A stretch of 64,000 bases of DNA from Actinocrispum wychmicini (GTDB lineage: Bacteria; Actinomycetota; Actinomycetes; Mycobacteriales; Pseudonocardiaceae). The notes beneath the pieces were generated by a model, which worked only from the letters and a program-made list of their open reading frames with translations, had not been told where the DNA came from and did not search any database. The stretch spans positions 356,763 to 420,762 of the forward strand of contig NZ_SLWS01000012.1 of the NCBI RefSeq assembly GCF_004345645.1, in the 5' to 3' direction. Of the stretch, positions 6,361 through 15,666 are shown in pieces; within the stretch, counting starts at the first letter, position 1; each line of letters starts with the position of its first letter. Position numbers and translations under genes: made by a program.

Positions 6361-8157
6361 ATGAGTTCTGGCCTGTCCAGGCTGCCGCGCAAAGCTGCCG
6401 GTGTTGTCATGGTTGTCGGAGTCGCGTTGACGGGATCGGTCGTGCCGGCGAACGCCACCGACTACTCGTCGATCACCAGCGACTCGTGGGCGTACGTCGA
6501 CTCGGCCGCGCCACGGACGAGTTTCGCGAACCAGGACGGAGACGCGCCGGTCGGCGCGCAGGTCTTCGCGAGCGGGACCGTGCACGTGTTCAGGTCCTAC
6601 GTGAACTTCAACCTGTCGTCACTGCGCGGCGCCCGTCTGGTCTCCGCGAGCCTGATCACGAACGAGACAACGGTGAACGACTGCACGACCCAGTTCAGCA
6701 CGCAGGCGTGGCTCACCGAGACGTCGCGCAAACCCACATGGGCACACCAGCCGGCGGAGCAGTCGCCACTCCCCAGCCTGAACGGCACCTTCCCCCGCTG
6801 CCCGGCGCCGAGCCTGGCGTGGGACGCCACTGAGGCGTTGGGCAAGGCGTTGCAGGACGGTCGGTCCAGCGTCACCTTCGAGCTGCGGCTGCCCGAGGAC
6901 CAACAGTCCGACCAACGGTTCAGCCGAACGTACAATCCGAAGGCCACGCTGGTCGTCCAGGCCAACCGGCCTCCTGGCAAACCGACTGGGCTGACGGTGA
7001 ACTCCACGGACTGCGGGCAGCACCAGGCTGTCGCCGCAGGCACCATCCGGCTGTCGGCCGTCGTGTCGGACCCGGACGACGCGTTTTCGTTGACCGCCGA
7101 ATTCGTCTATTGGCCGAAACAGCACCCGGATCAGCGCACGACCCTGGTCGCATCGGGTGTCAGTGGCTCCCGGACGGTCGCCTCGATCTGGTACCAGGAC
7201 CTCACGGACGGCACCGACTACGCCTGGCAGGTGCACGCCAAGGACACCCTGGACACCGGGCCGTGGAGCGCGGTCTGCACGTTCAGCACCGACTTCACCG
7301 CGCCCGACAAGGCACCCACGGTGTCCTCCGCGGACTATCCGACACCCGCCTTCCCCGGCACCGGCGGAACGGGCGTGCCCGGCCAGTTCACCTTCAACGC
7401 CAACGGTGTCAGGGACGTCGTCGGCTTCTACTACGGCGAGTTCGAGGCCCGCACGTTCGTCCCCGCCGACCACCGGGGAGGTTCGGCGACCATCCGGTAC
7501 ACGCCGAGCAGCCCAGGGCCGGACAACCTGGTGGTGCGGAGCGCCGACGCCGCGGACAACCGTTCGGAGAGCACCCGGTACGACTTCTGGGTCGTCAACA
7601 ACGAACCACCGACTTCGTGCACACCGGCCAGTGGGTATCTCGGGGTACCCCGGGACTGTGTCTTCAGCTCGCCGTCACCGGTGGCCGGGTATGTGTACAG
7701 CGTCAACCGCGGTCCGGGCACGGAGGTCCCGGCCGGGCCGGACGGCACCGCGCACGTCACCATCGTTCCCACCCAGCCTGAGCTGTCCCAATCCATTGAG
7801 GTACGAGCCAGACTGGGCAACGGGAATCTCACCGCCGCCGGCTTCTACCACCTGGACGTCGACCTGGGCACACCGACCGCGGCGGTGCTGACCGCGAACC
7901 CGACGATCGGCCAGCCGGTCCAGGTGAAGCTGGGGTCCGTGCTGCCCGGCTCGGTGACCTTCACGTACACCTGGTCGGACGACCAACCGGTCACCATCCC
8001 GGTCGGCCCGGACGGCACCGCCACCATCACGTTGATCCCCACGCAGCCATATGGCCAACTGCTGTCGGTGCACACCACGACCGGCGACGGCCTGCAGTCC
8101 GGGACCCTCGACGACTACATCGACGCCCAGGCTGGGACCCCGTCCGCAGGTCACTAG
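6361..8157 (+). CDS. Secreted DNRLRE/CBM96-like multidomain protein
   Basis: A 598-residue exported protein. The ATG at 6361 follows AAGGGGGG at good spacing and gives a signal peptide with cleavage after ANA (about 32); the upstream ATG-like start at 6298 adds a non-signal stretch. Residues 33-190 fit the DNRLRE/CBM96 pattern of secreted actinobacterial proteins (SWAYVDSAAP, FRSYVNFNL, SASLITNET). A fibronectin-III-like segment follows (PPGKPTGLTV, DGTDYAWQVHA), then beta-rich repeats with PDGTA motifs. No catalytic domain is visible, so cell-surface or polysaccharide binding is the likely role. No partner gene is adjacent. Confidence 0.8.
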   Translation: MSSGLSRLPRKAAGVVMVVGVALTGSVVPANATDYSSITSDSWAYVDSAAPRTSFANQDGDAPVGAQVFASGTVHVFRSYVNFNLSSLRGARLVSASLITNETTVNDCTTQFSTQAWLTETSRKPTWAHQPAEQSPLPSLNGTFPRCPAPSLAWDATEALGKALQDGRSSVTFELRLPEDQQSDQRFSRTYNPKATLVVQANRPPGKPTGLTVNSTDCGQHQAVAAGTIRLSAVVSDPDDAFSLTAEFVYWPKQHPDQRTTLVASGVSGSRTVASIWYQDLTDGTDYAWQVHAKDTLDTGPWSAVCTFSTDFTAPDKAPTVSSADYPTPAFPGTGGTGVPGQFTFNANGVRDVVGFYYGEFEARTFVPADHRGGSATIRYTPSSPGPDNLVVRSADAADNRSESTRYDFWVVNNEPPTSCTPASGYLGVPRDCVFSSPSPVAGYVYSVNRGPGTEVPAGPDGTAHVTIVPTQPELSQSIEVRARLGNGNLTAAGFYHLDVDLGTPTAAVLTANPTIGQPVQVKLGSVLPGSVTFTYTWSDDQPVTIPVGPDGTATITLIPTQPYGQLLSVHTTTGDGLQSGTLDDYIDAQAGTPSAGH

Positions 8158-8189
8158 GCTGGGGGCACGATTGACGTGAAGGGACTCCG

Positions 8190-9464
8190 GTGACCGATCC
8201 AGCCGCAAGCATCGAAGAGTTGACCGTCCAGCGCGACCGCGCCCGCCAGGACCACGCGGACCTGGTGGCGCGTGGGCTGAAACTGGATCTCACCCGGGGC
8301 AAGCCGTCGCAACGCCAGCTGGATCTCGCGGACGAACTGTTGGACCTGCGGGCGCCTGTGGTGTCCGCGGACGGCACGGACCTGCGCAACTATGGCGGGC
8401 TGCAGGGTCTGGCGGAGTTGCGGGCGATCTTCAGCGGTGCTTTGCAGGTGCCGGTGGCGCAGTTGCTGGCGGCCGGGAACTCCAGCCTGGAGTTGATGCA
8501 CGACGCGTTGGTGTTCGCTCTGCTCGGGGCGGTGCCGGGTGCTGAGCGCCGCTGGGTGGACGAGCCGGAGGTCGCGTTCCTGTGCCCGGTCCCGGGGTAT
8601 GACAGGCACTTCGCGCTGTGCGAGCGGTTCGGCATCACGTTGATCCCGGTGCCGATGACTCCGGACGGCCCGGACATGGCCGTGGTCGAGCGGCTCGCCG
8701 CGGAGGACCCGAAGGTGAAGGGCATCTGGTGCGTGCCCAAGTACAGCAACCCGGACGGGGCCGTCTACGCCGACGAGACCGTGCGCCGGCTGGCGGCGAT
8801 GACCACGGCGGCCCCGGACTTCCGGATCTTCTGGGACAACGCGTACGCGGTGCACCACCTGACCGACGAGCCCGCGGAGATCGCCGACCTGCTCGCGTTG
8901 TGCGCCGAGCACGGCAACCCGGACCGGCCGTTCGTCTTCGGCTCCACCTCGAAGATCACCTTCGCCGGCGGTGGGGTCGGCTTCTTCGGCTCCTCCCCCG
9001 CGAACGTCGAGTGGTGGCTGGGCCACACCGCGAAACGCAGCATCGGCCCCGACAAGATCAACCAGCTCCGGCACGTCCGGTTCCTGCGTGACCAGGACGG
9101 CCTGCGGGAGCACATGCGCCGGCACGCGGCCCTGATCCGGCCGAAGTTCGAGGCGGTCCACAAGATCCTCAGCACCGAGCTGGGCGGCACCGGCCTGGCC
9201 TCGTGGACCAACCCGGCCGGCGGCTACTTCATCAGCCTGCAGGTCCCTGAGGGCTGCGCCCGCGCGGTGGTCGCCAAGGCCAAGGAGGCGGGCATCGCCC
9301 TCACCCCGGCCGGCGCGACCCACCCGTACGGCGACGACCCGACCGACAGCGTGATCCGGATCGCGCCGACCTACCCCGAACTGGCGGAAGTGGAGGCGGC
9401 CATCACCGGACTCGCCACCTGCGTCCGCCTGGTCGGCACCGAGAAGCTCCTCGCCGACCGCTGA
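8190..9464 (+). CDS. PLP-dependent class I aminotransferase, Rv3722c-like aspartate aminotransferase
   Basis: A 424-residue fold-type I PLP enzyme. PLP-binding residues are visible as NPDG (188-191), DNAYA (216-220) and the Schiff-base lysine K255 in GSTSKITFAGGG. The whole sequence, including the N-terminal RGLKLDLTRGKPS and the PVPGYDRHF motif, matches the group of M. tuberculosis Rv3722c, shown to act as the main aspartate aminotransferase there, so oxaloacetate/aspartate interconversion is expected. GTG start with GAAGGGA just upstream. It converges on rtcB with 9 bp between stops. Confidence 0.87.
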   Translation: MTDPAASIEELTVQRDRARQDHADLVARGLKLDLTRGKPSQRQLDLADELLDLRAPVVSADGTDLRNYGGLQGLAELRAIFSGALQVPVAQLLAAGNSSLELMHDALVFALLGAVPGAERRWVDEPEVAFLCPVPGYDRHFALCERFGITLIPVPMTPDGPDMAVVERLAAEDPKVKGIWCVPKYSNPDGAVYADETVRRLAAMTTAAPDFRIFWDNAYAVHHLTDEPAEIADLLALCAEHGNPDRPFVFGSTSKITFAGGGVGFFGSSPANVEWWLGHTAKRSIGPDKINQLRHVRFLRDQDGLREHMRRHAALIRPKFEAVHKILSTELGGTGLASWTNPAGGYFISLQVPEGCARAVVAKAKEAGIALTPAGATHPYGDDPTDSVIRIAPTYPELAEVEAAITGLATCVRLVGTEKLLADR

Positions 9465-9473
9465 CCACCAGGC

Positions 9474-10610
9474 TCATGGCCGGCCTCGTTTGTGGTCGGG
9501 TGTCTTGTAGGTGACCAGTGGGATCGTGGTGGCCACCGGCGTGGCCAGCTGGTGGTCGACGAGGTCCGCGATCACCTGCTCGATGCGTTTGTAGGCCGAT
9601 GGCGCCTCCTCGAACAGCAACTGGCGGTCGCCGCACACCACCAGCGAGCCCACCGGCGTCCGGCGCAACTGTTCGACGGTGTGCTTGACCTTGCCACGGC
9701 GTAGGGCGTCGGCACGCGACATCTTGCGGCCCGCGCCGTGCGCCACGGAGTGGTTGGCGTCCGGTCCGGCGTGCGCGGCCACGAGGTACGAAGGGGTGCC
9801 GCGTGTGCCGGCGATGAGCACGTCGTTGCCGTCGCCCGGCGCCGCGCCCTTGCGGTGCAGGTAGACCCCGTCGCGGATCTCGACCAGGTTGTGGCACTGG
9901 TCGACGATCGGCGCGGTGGGCTCGGCGCCGAGTGCGTGGGCGACCCGGGCGGCCATCAGTCGCCGGTTGAGCGATCCCCAACGGACGGCTTCGTCATGCG
10001 CTGCCAGGTAGGCGGCGGGGTCAGCGGCCGGGCCCGCGCCGTGGACCTCGGTGTGCGCCCGTAGGATCCGCTCGCCCAGCCCTCGGGAACCGCTGTGCAC
10101 GATGAGGACGAGGTCCCCGGCGACAAGCCCGAGACGGTCCGCGTGGTCCGGCTCGAAGACGGTGTCGACGCGGGCCAGTTCGACGAAGTGGTTACCCCGG
10201 CCGACCGTTCCGAGACCCTCGACGTGGCCGGCGGGAATGTCGCCGTCCACGACCGCCCAGGCGGGGTCGTCGGAGTCCGGCGCGCGGTCGAGGTCAGGCA
10301 ATCGGGCGGCGATCCGGGCCGCCACGGCGCGCTTGAGCCGGATGGGGAACACCGCGATGCCGCAACCGATGTCGGAGCCCACAAGGAACGGGTACAACAC
10401 GGTCGACGCCATGGCGGCGCCGATCGGGGCGCCCTTGCCGGGATGCAGGTCCGGCATGGCGGCGACATGAACCATGCCGTCAAGGGCGGCCACCTGGTGG
10501 CATTGGTCGACGGCGTCGGACTCGATCCAACTGGTCGGTGCGGCGAACACGGCGACAGTGGCCACAGTGGACTGCGGCACTGCCTCCGGCCGGGAGTTCT
10601 GGTGCGACAC
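9474..10610 (-). CDS. rtcB: RtcB-type RNA-splicing ligase
   Basis: A 378-residue ligase that joins RNA 3'-phosphate or 2',3'-cyclic phosphate ends to 5'-OH ends using GTP and Mn2+. All catalytic blocks are seen: MPDLHPGKG (52-60), VGSDIGCGI (77-85, metal ligands D80 and C83), TVGRGNHF (135-142), HSGSRG (172-177), HNLVE (240-244), HRKGAAP (252-258) and HGAGRKMSR (291-299, H291 the predicted guanylylated histidine). It is somewhat shorter than the E. coli enzyme (about 408 residues). It starts at GTG after GGGAAGAGAG. There is no RtcA or RtcR nearby; the only RNA-related partners in the window are the permuted tRNA-like RNA and the ADP-ribosylglycohydrolase 8 kb upstream. Confidence 0.95.
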   Translation of the reverse strand: MSHQNSRPEAVPQSTVATVAVFAAPTSWIESDAVDQCHQVAALDGMVHVAAMPDLHPGKGAPIGAAMASTVLYPFLVGSDIGCGIAVFPIRLKRAVAARIAARLPDLDRAPDSDDPAWAVVDGDIPAGHVEGLGTVGRGNHFVELARVDTVFEPDHADRLGLVAGDLVLIVHSGSRGLGERILRAHTEVHGAGPAADPAAYLAAHDEAVRWGSLNRRLMAARVAHALGAEPTAPIVDQCHNLVEIRDGVYLHRKGAAPGDGNDVLIAGTRGTPSYLVAAHAGPDANHSVAHGAGRKMSRADALRRGKVKHTVEQLRRTPVGSLVVCGDRQLLFEEAPSAYKRIEQVIADLVDHQLATPVATTIPLVTYKTPDHKRGRP

Positions 10611-10841
10611 AGACGCTCTCTTCCCTGAACGGTACGGGCGGACGGGTGCTTTCAGTCAGAACGTCATGGACACACGGTCCCGCAGCCCACCGCGCACAGC
10701 AAGTGATTTTCGGCCGCCTCAACGAGGTGGGTACCGGCCGCGTTCACCCGATTGGTCGACAGTGGATCCGCCGTGTAACACCCTTATGGGTTCGGTCGAC
10801 GAGGAGGCATCCAGGGAGTCAAGGGAAAGAGGGCACATCTC

Positions 10842-11309
10842 ATGTGGAGACGCACATCCGTCCTCGGTGCGACAGCCGCGTTATGGCTGGGAGTAGGCCT
10901 GCTGACCGGTTGCGGCGCGCAACAGCCGGTCGAAACATCAAACCTGACAACGACAATGTCGTCGTCCATCCCGGCGTCCTCGTCGTCAGAGGCCCCGCCA
11001 TCGACATCTCTCCCTGTCGTCACACCGAGTTCGAGCACGGTCGTCGCCGCACCGCCGGCTCCGCCAACTCAGCCGCCACCGCCGCCCGCGACCACGCACG
11101 TCGCCAAACCGGCGCCGTCGACACCTCACCAGACCGAGTGCACCGCCGACCAGTACCGCAATGTGGACGGCGTGTGCGTCAACCGCCCGGTGGCCGCCCC
11201 TGGCGCCCCCGCCGGCGCGACCGCACAGTGCAAAGACGGCACTTACAGCTTCAGCCAACACCACTCAGGCACGTGCTCCGGACACGGCGGAGTGGCGCGC
11301 TGGCTGTGA
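10842..11309 (+). CDS. DUF3761-domain lipoprotein
   Basis: A 155-residue exported lipoprotein. The lipobox LLTGC follows a short hydrophobic signal, then a Ser/Thr/Pro-rich linker (about 30-90) that probably spans the cell wall, then a C-terminal cysteine-containing module with CKDGTYSFSQHHSGTCSGHG, the DUF3761 signature. Function is unknown; similar modules occur in secreted actinobacterial proteins of phage and bacterial origin. A weak promoter TTGGTC-N16-TGTAAC (10752-10779) precedes it. The 231-bp gap to rtcB is the shared upstream region of the two divergent genes. Confidence 0.8.
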   Translation: MWRRTSVLGATAALWLGVGLLTGCGAQQPVETSNLTTTMSSSIPASSSSEAPPSTSLPVVTPSSSTVVAAPPAPPTQPPPPPATTHVAKPAPSTPHQTECTADQYRNVDGVCVNRPVAAPGAPAGATAQCKDGTYSFSQHHSGTCSGHGGVARWL

Positions 11310-11323
11310 CCCCGCCGCGTCGA

Positions 11324-13321
11324 TCAGATCCTGTGTGGACTGTCAACGTCCACCTCCCGGTGTCCGCGCCGCCGGTGAAAGGTGGCCAGGCTGCACGCCA
11401 ACCGCCACACGTACTCGTGCCAGCCCTGACACACCGCCAGTTCCCGCGCGGCCAGCAAGCAGCTGTGCTCGGTGTCGAACCAGTCAAGAGCGGCGGCGAG
11501 CGGCGGGTCCAGTTGTAGCTCGGCCGCGTCCGCGTAGTACGCGACCAACCTGCGTAACCCCGGGACGCTGTTCTTGACGCGTTCCGCCACGCACAAGCGC
11601 ACCAGGTCGTGCAGGCGGTACCGGTTGGGCTTGTGTTGGTGGACGAGGCTCGCTTCGGACAGCCGCCGCAGCACGATCCGAGTTCGGGATTCCGGCAGGT
11701 CGATCAGGTGGGCCGCCGCGCACAGCGAGATGTCCGGACCGGGCGCCACCCCGATCAGCCCGAGCGTTTCCGCCTCCACAGCGGGCAACGCGTCGTACGA
11801 ACACGACAGCACAGCGCGAAGGGTTCCGTTCAACTCACCGTTGTCGAAGGCGTCCAGCCGGGTCGCGGTGTCGCTGAGGTCTTCGGCGAACGAGGCCAAC
11901 GGCAGGTCAGGACGGGCGCCGGCCCGGGTGGCGACGACGCCGAGGGCCAGCGGCAGACCGGCGCAGTGGTCGAGCAGTTCGGCCACCGCACCGGGGGCGC
12001 CGGCCAACCGGTCCGGCCCGAGCCGTCGGACCAGCATGTCCTCGGCTTCGGCCCGGGTCAGCATGTCCAGGGCGACCGCGTGGGTGCTGTGGTTCGCGGC
12101 CACTGTGGTCAGCTGACGCCGACTGGTGGCCAACACCCGGCTGCTGCCCGCGCCCGGCACGAACGGCAGAACCTGGCTGCTGTCCCTGGCGTTGTCCAGC
12201 ACTATCAGCATCCGGCGCCGGGACACGAGGCTGCGGTAGAACCCGAACTGGGCATCCGGGTCGGCGGGCATGGCCGCCGGACCGACCCCCAGGGCCTCCA
12301 GGAATCCCCGGACGACCACGGAGGCCGCGACCGGGGCGGCGGCCGGGTCGAAGCCGTGCAGGTCGACGTACAGCTGGCCGTCCGGGAACCGGTCGATCGC
12401 CTGGTGTGCCCAGCGCAGCGCGAGCCAGGTCTTGCCGACCCCGCCGGCGCCGCTGATCGTCGCGACCTGACCAGCCGGCACCTGGTCCAGTTGGGCGAGT
12501 TCCCTCGCCCGGCCGGTGAACGACCACGGCGACGCGGGCAACTGGCGTGGCACCTGGTCCCGGCCGAAGTGCGAGACGGTACCCGTGAGCATCGGGTCGT
12601 TGGCGAGGATCGCCTGATGCAGGGCCCGCACCTCCTCGCTGGGCTCCGTCCCGACATCTTCGGCGAGCCGCGCGCGCAGCAGGCGGTAGTGCCGGAGCGC
12701 CTCGGCCTGGCGTCCGGCCCGGAACAGGGCAAGCATGTACTGGCCGGCGACTCGTTCGTCCAACGGACGCTGGGCCGCCCTCGCGGGCAGTTCGACGAGT
12801 TCCTCGTTGTGCATCTCCAGCCTGAGCGCGACATCAGTGCGGTCAGCCTCGGCGACCAGCCGTTCCCGCTGCACCGTCCGGCGCAACGAGTCCGTCCAGG
12901 CCGTGTCCCACCCACGCAACGGCTCGTCCCGCCAGAGGGCCAGGGCTTCGTCCAGCAGAGCCACCCTGGCGCGGTCCTGGCCGGTTCTGGCTTTCGCGAC
13001 ACCACGGCGAAACCGGAACAGGTCGACCGCCATCTCGTCGACGGCCAGCACGTAACCGCCCGCCTGCCAGACGATCGAGACGCCGGTGGCCGGCGCCAAG
13101 GCCTTGCGTAGCCGCGACACGTAGCTGTACAGCGTCTCCCGGCCACGATGCGGCAGCTCGTCACCCCACACCCGGTACAGCAGCTGGTCCACCGACACCA
13201 CCCGGTTGGCGTCGACCACCATCGCCACCAGTACGCCCTGCTGCCGGCGATGGCCGACGTCCACCGGCTTCCCGTGCAGCATGACTTCGAAGTCGCCCAG
13301 CAGGCGGAACTCGACCGTCAC
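11324..13321 (-). CDS. AfsR/SARP-family regulator with NB-ARC ATPase domain
   Basis: A 665-residue transcriptional activator with a winged-helix DNA-binding domain (about 1-95), a bacterial transcriptional activation domain (about 95-240), and an NB-ARC STAND ATPase with P-loop GAGGVGKT (291-298), LIVLDNARD as Walker B and the GLPLALGVVATRAG motif. It ends soon after the winged-helix part and lacks the long TPR tail of AfsR. The GTG at 13321 (VTVEFRLLGDFEV) is chosen as the start; the frame extends upstream to 13387, but that adds non-domain sequence containing the promoter. It lies divergent to the secreted-protein cluster, which it may activate (inference). Confidence 0.9.
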   Translation of the reverse strand: MTVEFRLLGDFEVMLHGKPVDVGHRRQQGVLVAMVVDANRVVSVDQLLYRVWGDELPHRGRETLYSYVSRLRKALAPATGVSIVWQAGGYVLAVDEMAVDLFRFRRGVAKARTGQDRARVALLDEALALWRDEPLRGWDTAWTDSLRRTVQRERLVAEADRTDVALRLEMHNEELVELPARAAQRPLDERVAGQYMLALFRAGRQAEALRHYRLLRARLAEDVGTEPSEEVRALHQAILANDPMLTGTVSHFGRDQVPRQLPASPWSFTGRARELAQLDQVPAGQVATISGAGGVGKTWLALRWAHQAIDRFPDGQLYVDLHGFDPAAAPVAASVVVRGFLEALGVGPAAMPADPDAQFGFYRSLVSRRRMLIVLDNARDSSQVLPFVPGAGSSRVLATSRRQLTTVAANHSTHAVALDMLTRAEAEDMLVRRLGPDRLAGAPGAVAELLDHCAGLPLALGVVATRAGARPDLPLASFAEDLSDTATRLDAFDNGELNGTLRAVLSCSYDALPAVEAETLGLIGVAPGPDISLCAAAHLIDLPESRTRIVLRRLSEASLVHQHKPNRYRLHDLVRLCVAERVKNSVPGLRRLVAYYADAAELQLDPPLAAALDWFDTEHSCLLAARELAVCQGWHEYVWRLACSLATFHRRRGHREVDVDSPHRI

Positions 13322-13346
13322 TCGCGCCCCCCAAGGGTCAAGGACA

Positions 13347-13375
13347 TATATAGCGGCCTTGACCAGCCCATTCAA
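13347..13375 (-). promoter_or_regulatory. Promoter of the SARP/NB-ARC regulator
   Basis: On the minus strand TTGAAT (13375-13370) and TATATA (13352-13347) are spaced by exactly 17 bp, a good housekeeping-type promoter and a rare AT-rich island here. The leader to the GTG start would be about 20 nt and contains a run of G that can serve as ribosome-binding site. Confidence 0.55.
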
Positions 13376-13458
13376 GTGTCCTCGCAAAGGTTGCCCAGGC
13401 CAGGCCCGGCAGCCTCGGGCGCAACCCGGGCCATCGGGCCTGGAGGAGGGAAAGCGAG

Positions 13459-14328
13459 ATGAGACGGAAGGCCATTCGACTAGGTGTGGCGCTGGCGCTG
13501 GCCCTGTCGGTCATCGTGCCCGCGGCGGGCTCGGCCGGTGCCGCGCCGCCGGTGCGGGACAACAGCTCCGCGCGGCCGGTGTACTTCGTCCCGGGATTCA
13601 GCACGTCAGGTTCGCACGACTGCTGGTTCGGCTACTGGAAGGCGGCCGGTGAGGCGATGTGGTCCTACGGCTGGACCGGGTCGTACCACACGGTGAGCTT
13701 CTACGCCCCCGACACGAACTGCAACACGAAGATCTACAACGGCGACCGGAACACGCCCATCAACGATCTCGGCCGGCTGCTGGCGTGGAACATCTACAGC
13801 TCGTACTCGAAGAACGGGATCTCGGTCGACGTGATCGCCCACTCGATGGGTGGCCTGGTGATCCGCGCGGCCCTGACCGGCGTGGCGCGAAAGCTCCAGG
13901 GCTGGCCGCCTTATCTGTACGTCGAGGACGTCACCACGATCAACACGCCACATCGCGGCACCAACTTGGCGGATCTGTGCGACACCCTGGGGCGTTTCCA
14001 GCAATGCAGGGACATGATTCCGGGGTCGTCGTTCCTCAACAGCCTGTACGACGCACCGCAGTCGGCGCAGGGCACGGACTGGACACTGATCGGCTCGGAC
14101 GATGACGACATCGTCAGCACCGAGTCCGCGCTGGGCATGTCAGCCGGGCACAAGGTCGCCTACCAGTCCGGTCAGGGCATTGAGCACGGCTCGGTCCACC
14201 AGACCACGACCGGCTCCTATGGACAGTGGTACTGGAACTACTACGACAACAAGTGGAACTGGACGACCGCGGGGGCACCGCCGGTCCGGGTGGCGAACAA
14301 CGCGATCTACTACTGGTGGAAGTGGTGA
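13459..14328 (+). CDS. Secreted triacylglycerol lipase-like alpha/beta hydrolase
   Basis: A 289-residue exported hydrolase. The signal peptide ends near AGA (28). The lipase nucleophile elbow AHSMGG (127-132, Ser129) follows a hydrophobic strand, and INTPHRGTNLADLC and a late EHGSVHQT histidine region complete a lipase-like catalytic pattern. The N-terminal RPVYFVPGF is the usual oxyanion-hole strand. The strong ribosome-binding site GGAGGAGG supports the ATG. It is the first of four consecutive exported-protein genes on this strand with gaps of 5-14 nt or overlaps, so they probably form one operon. Confidence 0.87.
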   Translation: MRRKAIRLGVALALALSVIVPAAGSAGAAPPVRDNSSARPVYFVPGFSTSGSHDCWFGYWKAAGEAMWSYGWTGSYHTVSFYAPDTNCNTKIYNGDRNTPINDLGRLLAWNIYSSYSKNGISVDVIAHSMGGLVIRAALTGVARKLQGWPPYLYVEDVTTINTPHRGTNLADLCDTLGRFQQCRDMIPGSSFLNSLYDAPQSAQGTDWTLIGSDDDDIVSTESALGMSAGHKVAYQSGQGIEHGSVHQTTTGSYGQWYWNYYDNKWNWTTAGAPPVRVANNAIYYWWKW

Positions 14329-14333
14329 CAGGA

Positions 14334-14795
14334 ATGCGAAAACTGAAAGCGGCGGCGCTGACTGTGCTGAGCGCGGCGGGTTTGCTGGTCGGCACGGGCA
14401 CCGCACACGCCGACGCGCTGCGGTGCGGGGACAACGACAACGGCGAACTGTGCCTGCTGACGTACAACACGGGTGCGTCGGTGACCAAGGCTCGAGCCAC
14501 GTTCCGGTACAAGAAGTTTCCGACAAACTACTGCGGCGGCGGTTTCAGGGACGAGCCAGGCATCGTCTTCGTCCACTTCACCTTGTCGGGCACGCTGAAG
14601 AACGGTCAGCGGTTCGCCCAAGCCGGTTACGGCGCGTGCGACGTGCGGAACACCTATGGCGAAAACGGGGAAACCGAGTTGAAGGTGTTCTACGTCAACC
14701 GTGACTTCAAGTCGAAGTCCAAGCTGTGCCTGCGGTCGGACTACAACGCGCCGACGTCCAACGACCCGATCTTCGCGTGCTACATCGTGCCATGA
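14334..14795 (+). CDS. Secreted cysteine-containing protein of unknown function
   Basis: A 153-residue protein with a signal peptide ending at AHA (about 25) and a mature part with six cysteines (CGD, CLL, YCGGG, GACD, LCLR, FACY), suggesting disulfide stabilisation. I do not recognise the family. The ATG at 14334 is 5 nt after the lipase stop and is chosen because it opens a good signal peptide; the longer frame from 14226 lies over the lipase. Position inside the secreted operon suggests a role related to the lipase or the same regulator. Confidence 0.75.
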   Translation: MRKLKAAALTVLSAAGLLVGTGTAHADALRCGDNDNGELCLLTYNTGASVTKARATFRYKKFPTNYCGGGFRDEPGIVFVHFTLSGTLKNGQRFAQAGYGACDVRNTYGENGETELKVFYVNRDFKSKSKLCLRSDYNAPTSNDPIFACYIVP

Positions 14796-14809
14796 AAGGG
14801 CTGTCAGTG

Positions 14810-15214
14810 ATGAGAATCCCTGTGGCGGTGGCTCTGGCGGCCGGGTTGCTCGCCGGTTTCGCGCCGGGCGCGAACGCCGCCGATCCGGTCACGGCGTACT
14901 GCGGCCAGACGAAGAACAGCTCCGGACAGCGGCACAGTTGCGGGCGAACGGAGTTCAACTCCGGCGGAGCGATCGAAAGCTTCCGTGTCCGGGACGACTG
15001 GGCGGACGGACACAGTACGGTCGCGTTCTGGCACAACGAGTACAACGGTGACTTCGGCACCGTCTGGAACACCAGCGGTTTCGGCAGCTACACCACCGAG
15101 TACACCGACTTCCCGGAGGGCACCCGGATCGCGTTCAAGACGTGCGCGGGTGAATCCGGCTCCGGCCTGATCCTGGAGAACACCTGCGGGAGTTGGCAAT
15201 GGGTGACCGCATGA
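14810..15214 (+). CDS. Small secreted protein of unknown function
   Basis: A 134-residue protein with a signal peptide cleaved after ANA (about 23) and four cysteines in the mature part (YCGQ, SCGR, KTCAG, NTCGS). Short beta-rich, aromatic sequence such as VAFWHNEYNGDFGTVW suggests a compact extracellular fold. Family not recognised. Two starts compete: the ATG at 14792 overlaps the previous stop (ATGA) and the ATG at 14810 opens the signal peptide directly; AAAGGG upstream favours the latter. It is translationally coupled to the next gene. Confidence 0.72.
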   Translation: MRIPVAVALAAGLLAGFAPGANAADPVTAYCGQTKNSSGQRHSCGRTEFNSGGAIESFRVRDDWADGHSTVAFWHNEYNGDFGTVWNTSGFGSYTTEYTDFPEGTRIAFKTCAGESGSGLILENTCGSWQWVTA

Positions 15215-15657
15215 AAGCCGCCATCATCATCCTCAGCGCCTTCCTGATGATGGCGACCGCTGTTCCGGCGACCGCCGCCGACAGCCCACTGGTGAAGACG
15301 ATCAACGGTTCCGACGACACCTGCAGCTCGGGCATGACCCACCGCCGGTGGCAAGGGATCTCCGTAACCGGCGCGTCGGCCGGATTCTGGGTCTGCTGGA
15401 ACGGCCAGTACGAGGCGGATCTGATCGGAACCGTCCGCGACACCGCGCGCGACTCCAAGTCGGCCAAGCTGTACCTGCGCTACCAGTACTGGGAAAATCC
15501 GATTGAGGACTGGCAAACGGTGTCGTCCGAGCACATCGCCACGGCCTCAGGCAACACCGCCGAGACCCGCTTCTACGTGTCGAACGCGAAACATGTCCTG
15601 GTGAAGGACTTCCAGGTGGCGGTGTGCGCCGGCACCACCTGCACCGGCTGGAGCTGA
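15211..15657 (+). CDS. Small secreted protein of unknown function, last of the cluster
   Basis: A 148-residue protein with a signal peptide cleaved after TAA or AAD (about 23-25), six cysteines in all, and a mature domain containing FWVCWNGQYEADL, KLYLRYQYWENP and a C-terminal CAGTTCTGW. Family not recognised. The ATG at 15211 overlaps the preceding TGA (ATGA), which argues for translational coupling; a TTG at 15193 and an ATG at 15199 are in frame upstream but would disturb the signal peptide. A strong hairpin terminator follows. Confidence 0.75.
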   Translation: MKAAIIILSAFLMMATAVPATAADSPLVKTINGSDDTCSSGMTHRRWQGISVTGASAGFWVCWNGQYEADLIGTVRDTARDSKSAKLYLRYQYWENPIEDWQTVSSEHIATASGNTAETRFYVSNAKHVLVKDFQVAVCAGTTCTGWS

Positions 15658-15666
15658 CACCGTGAA

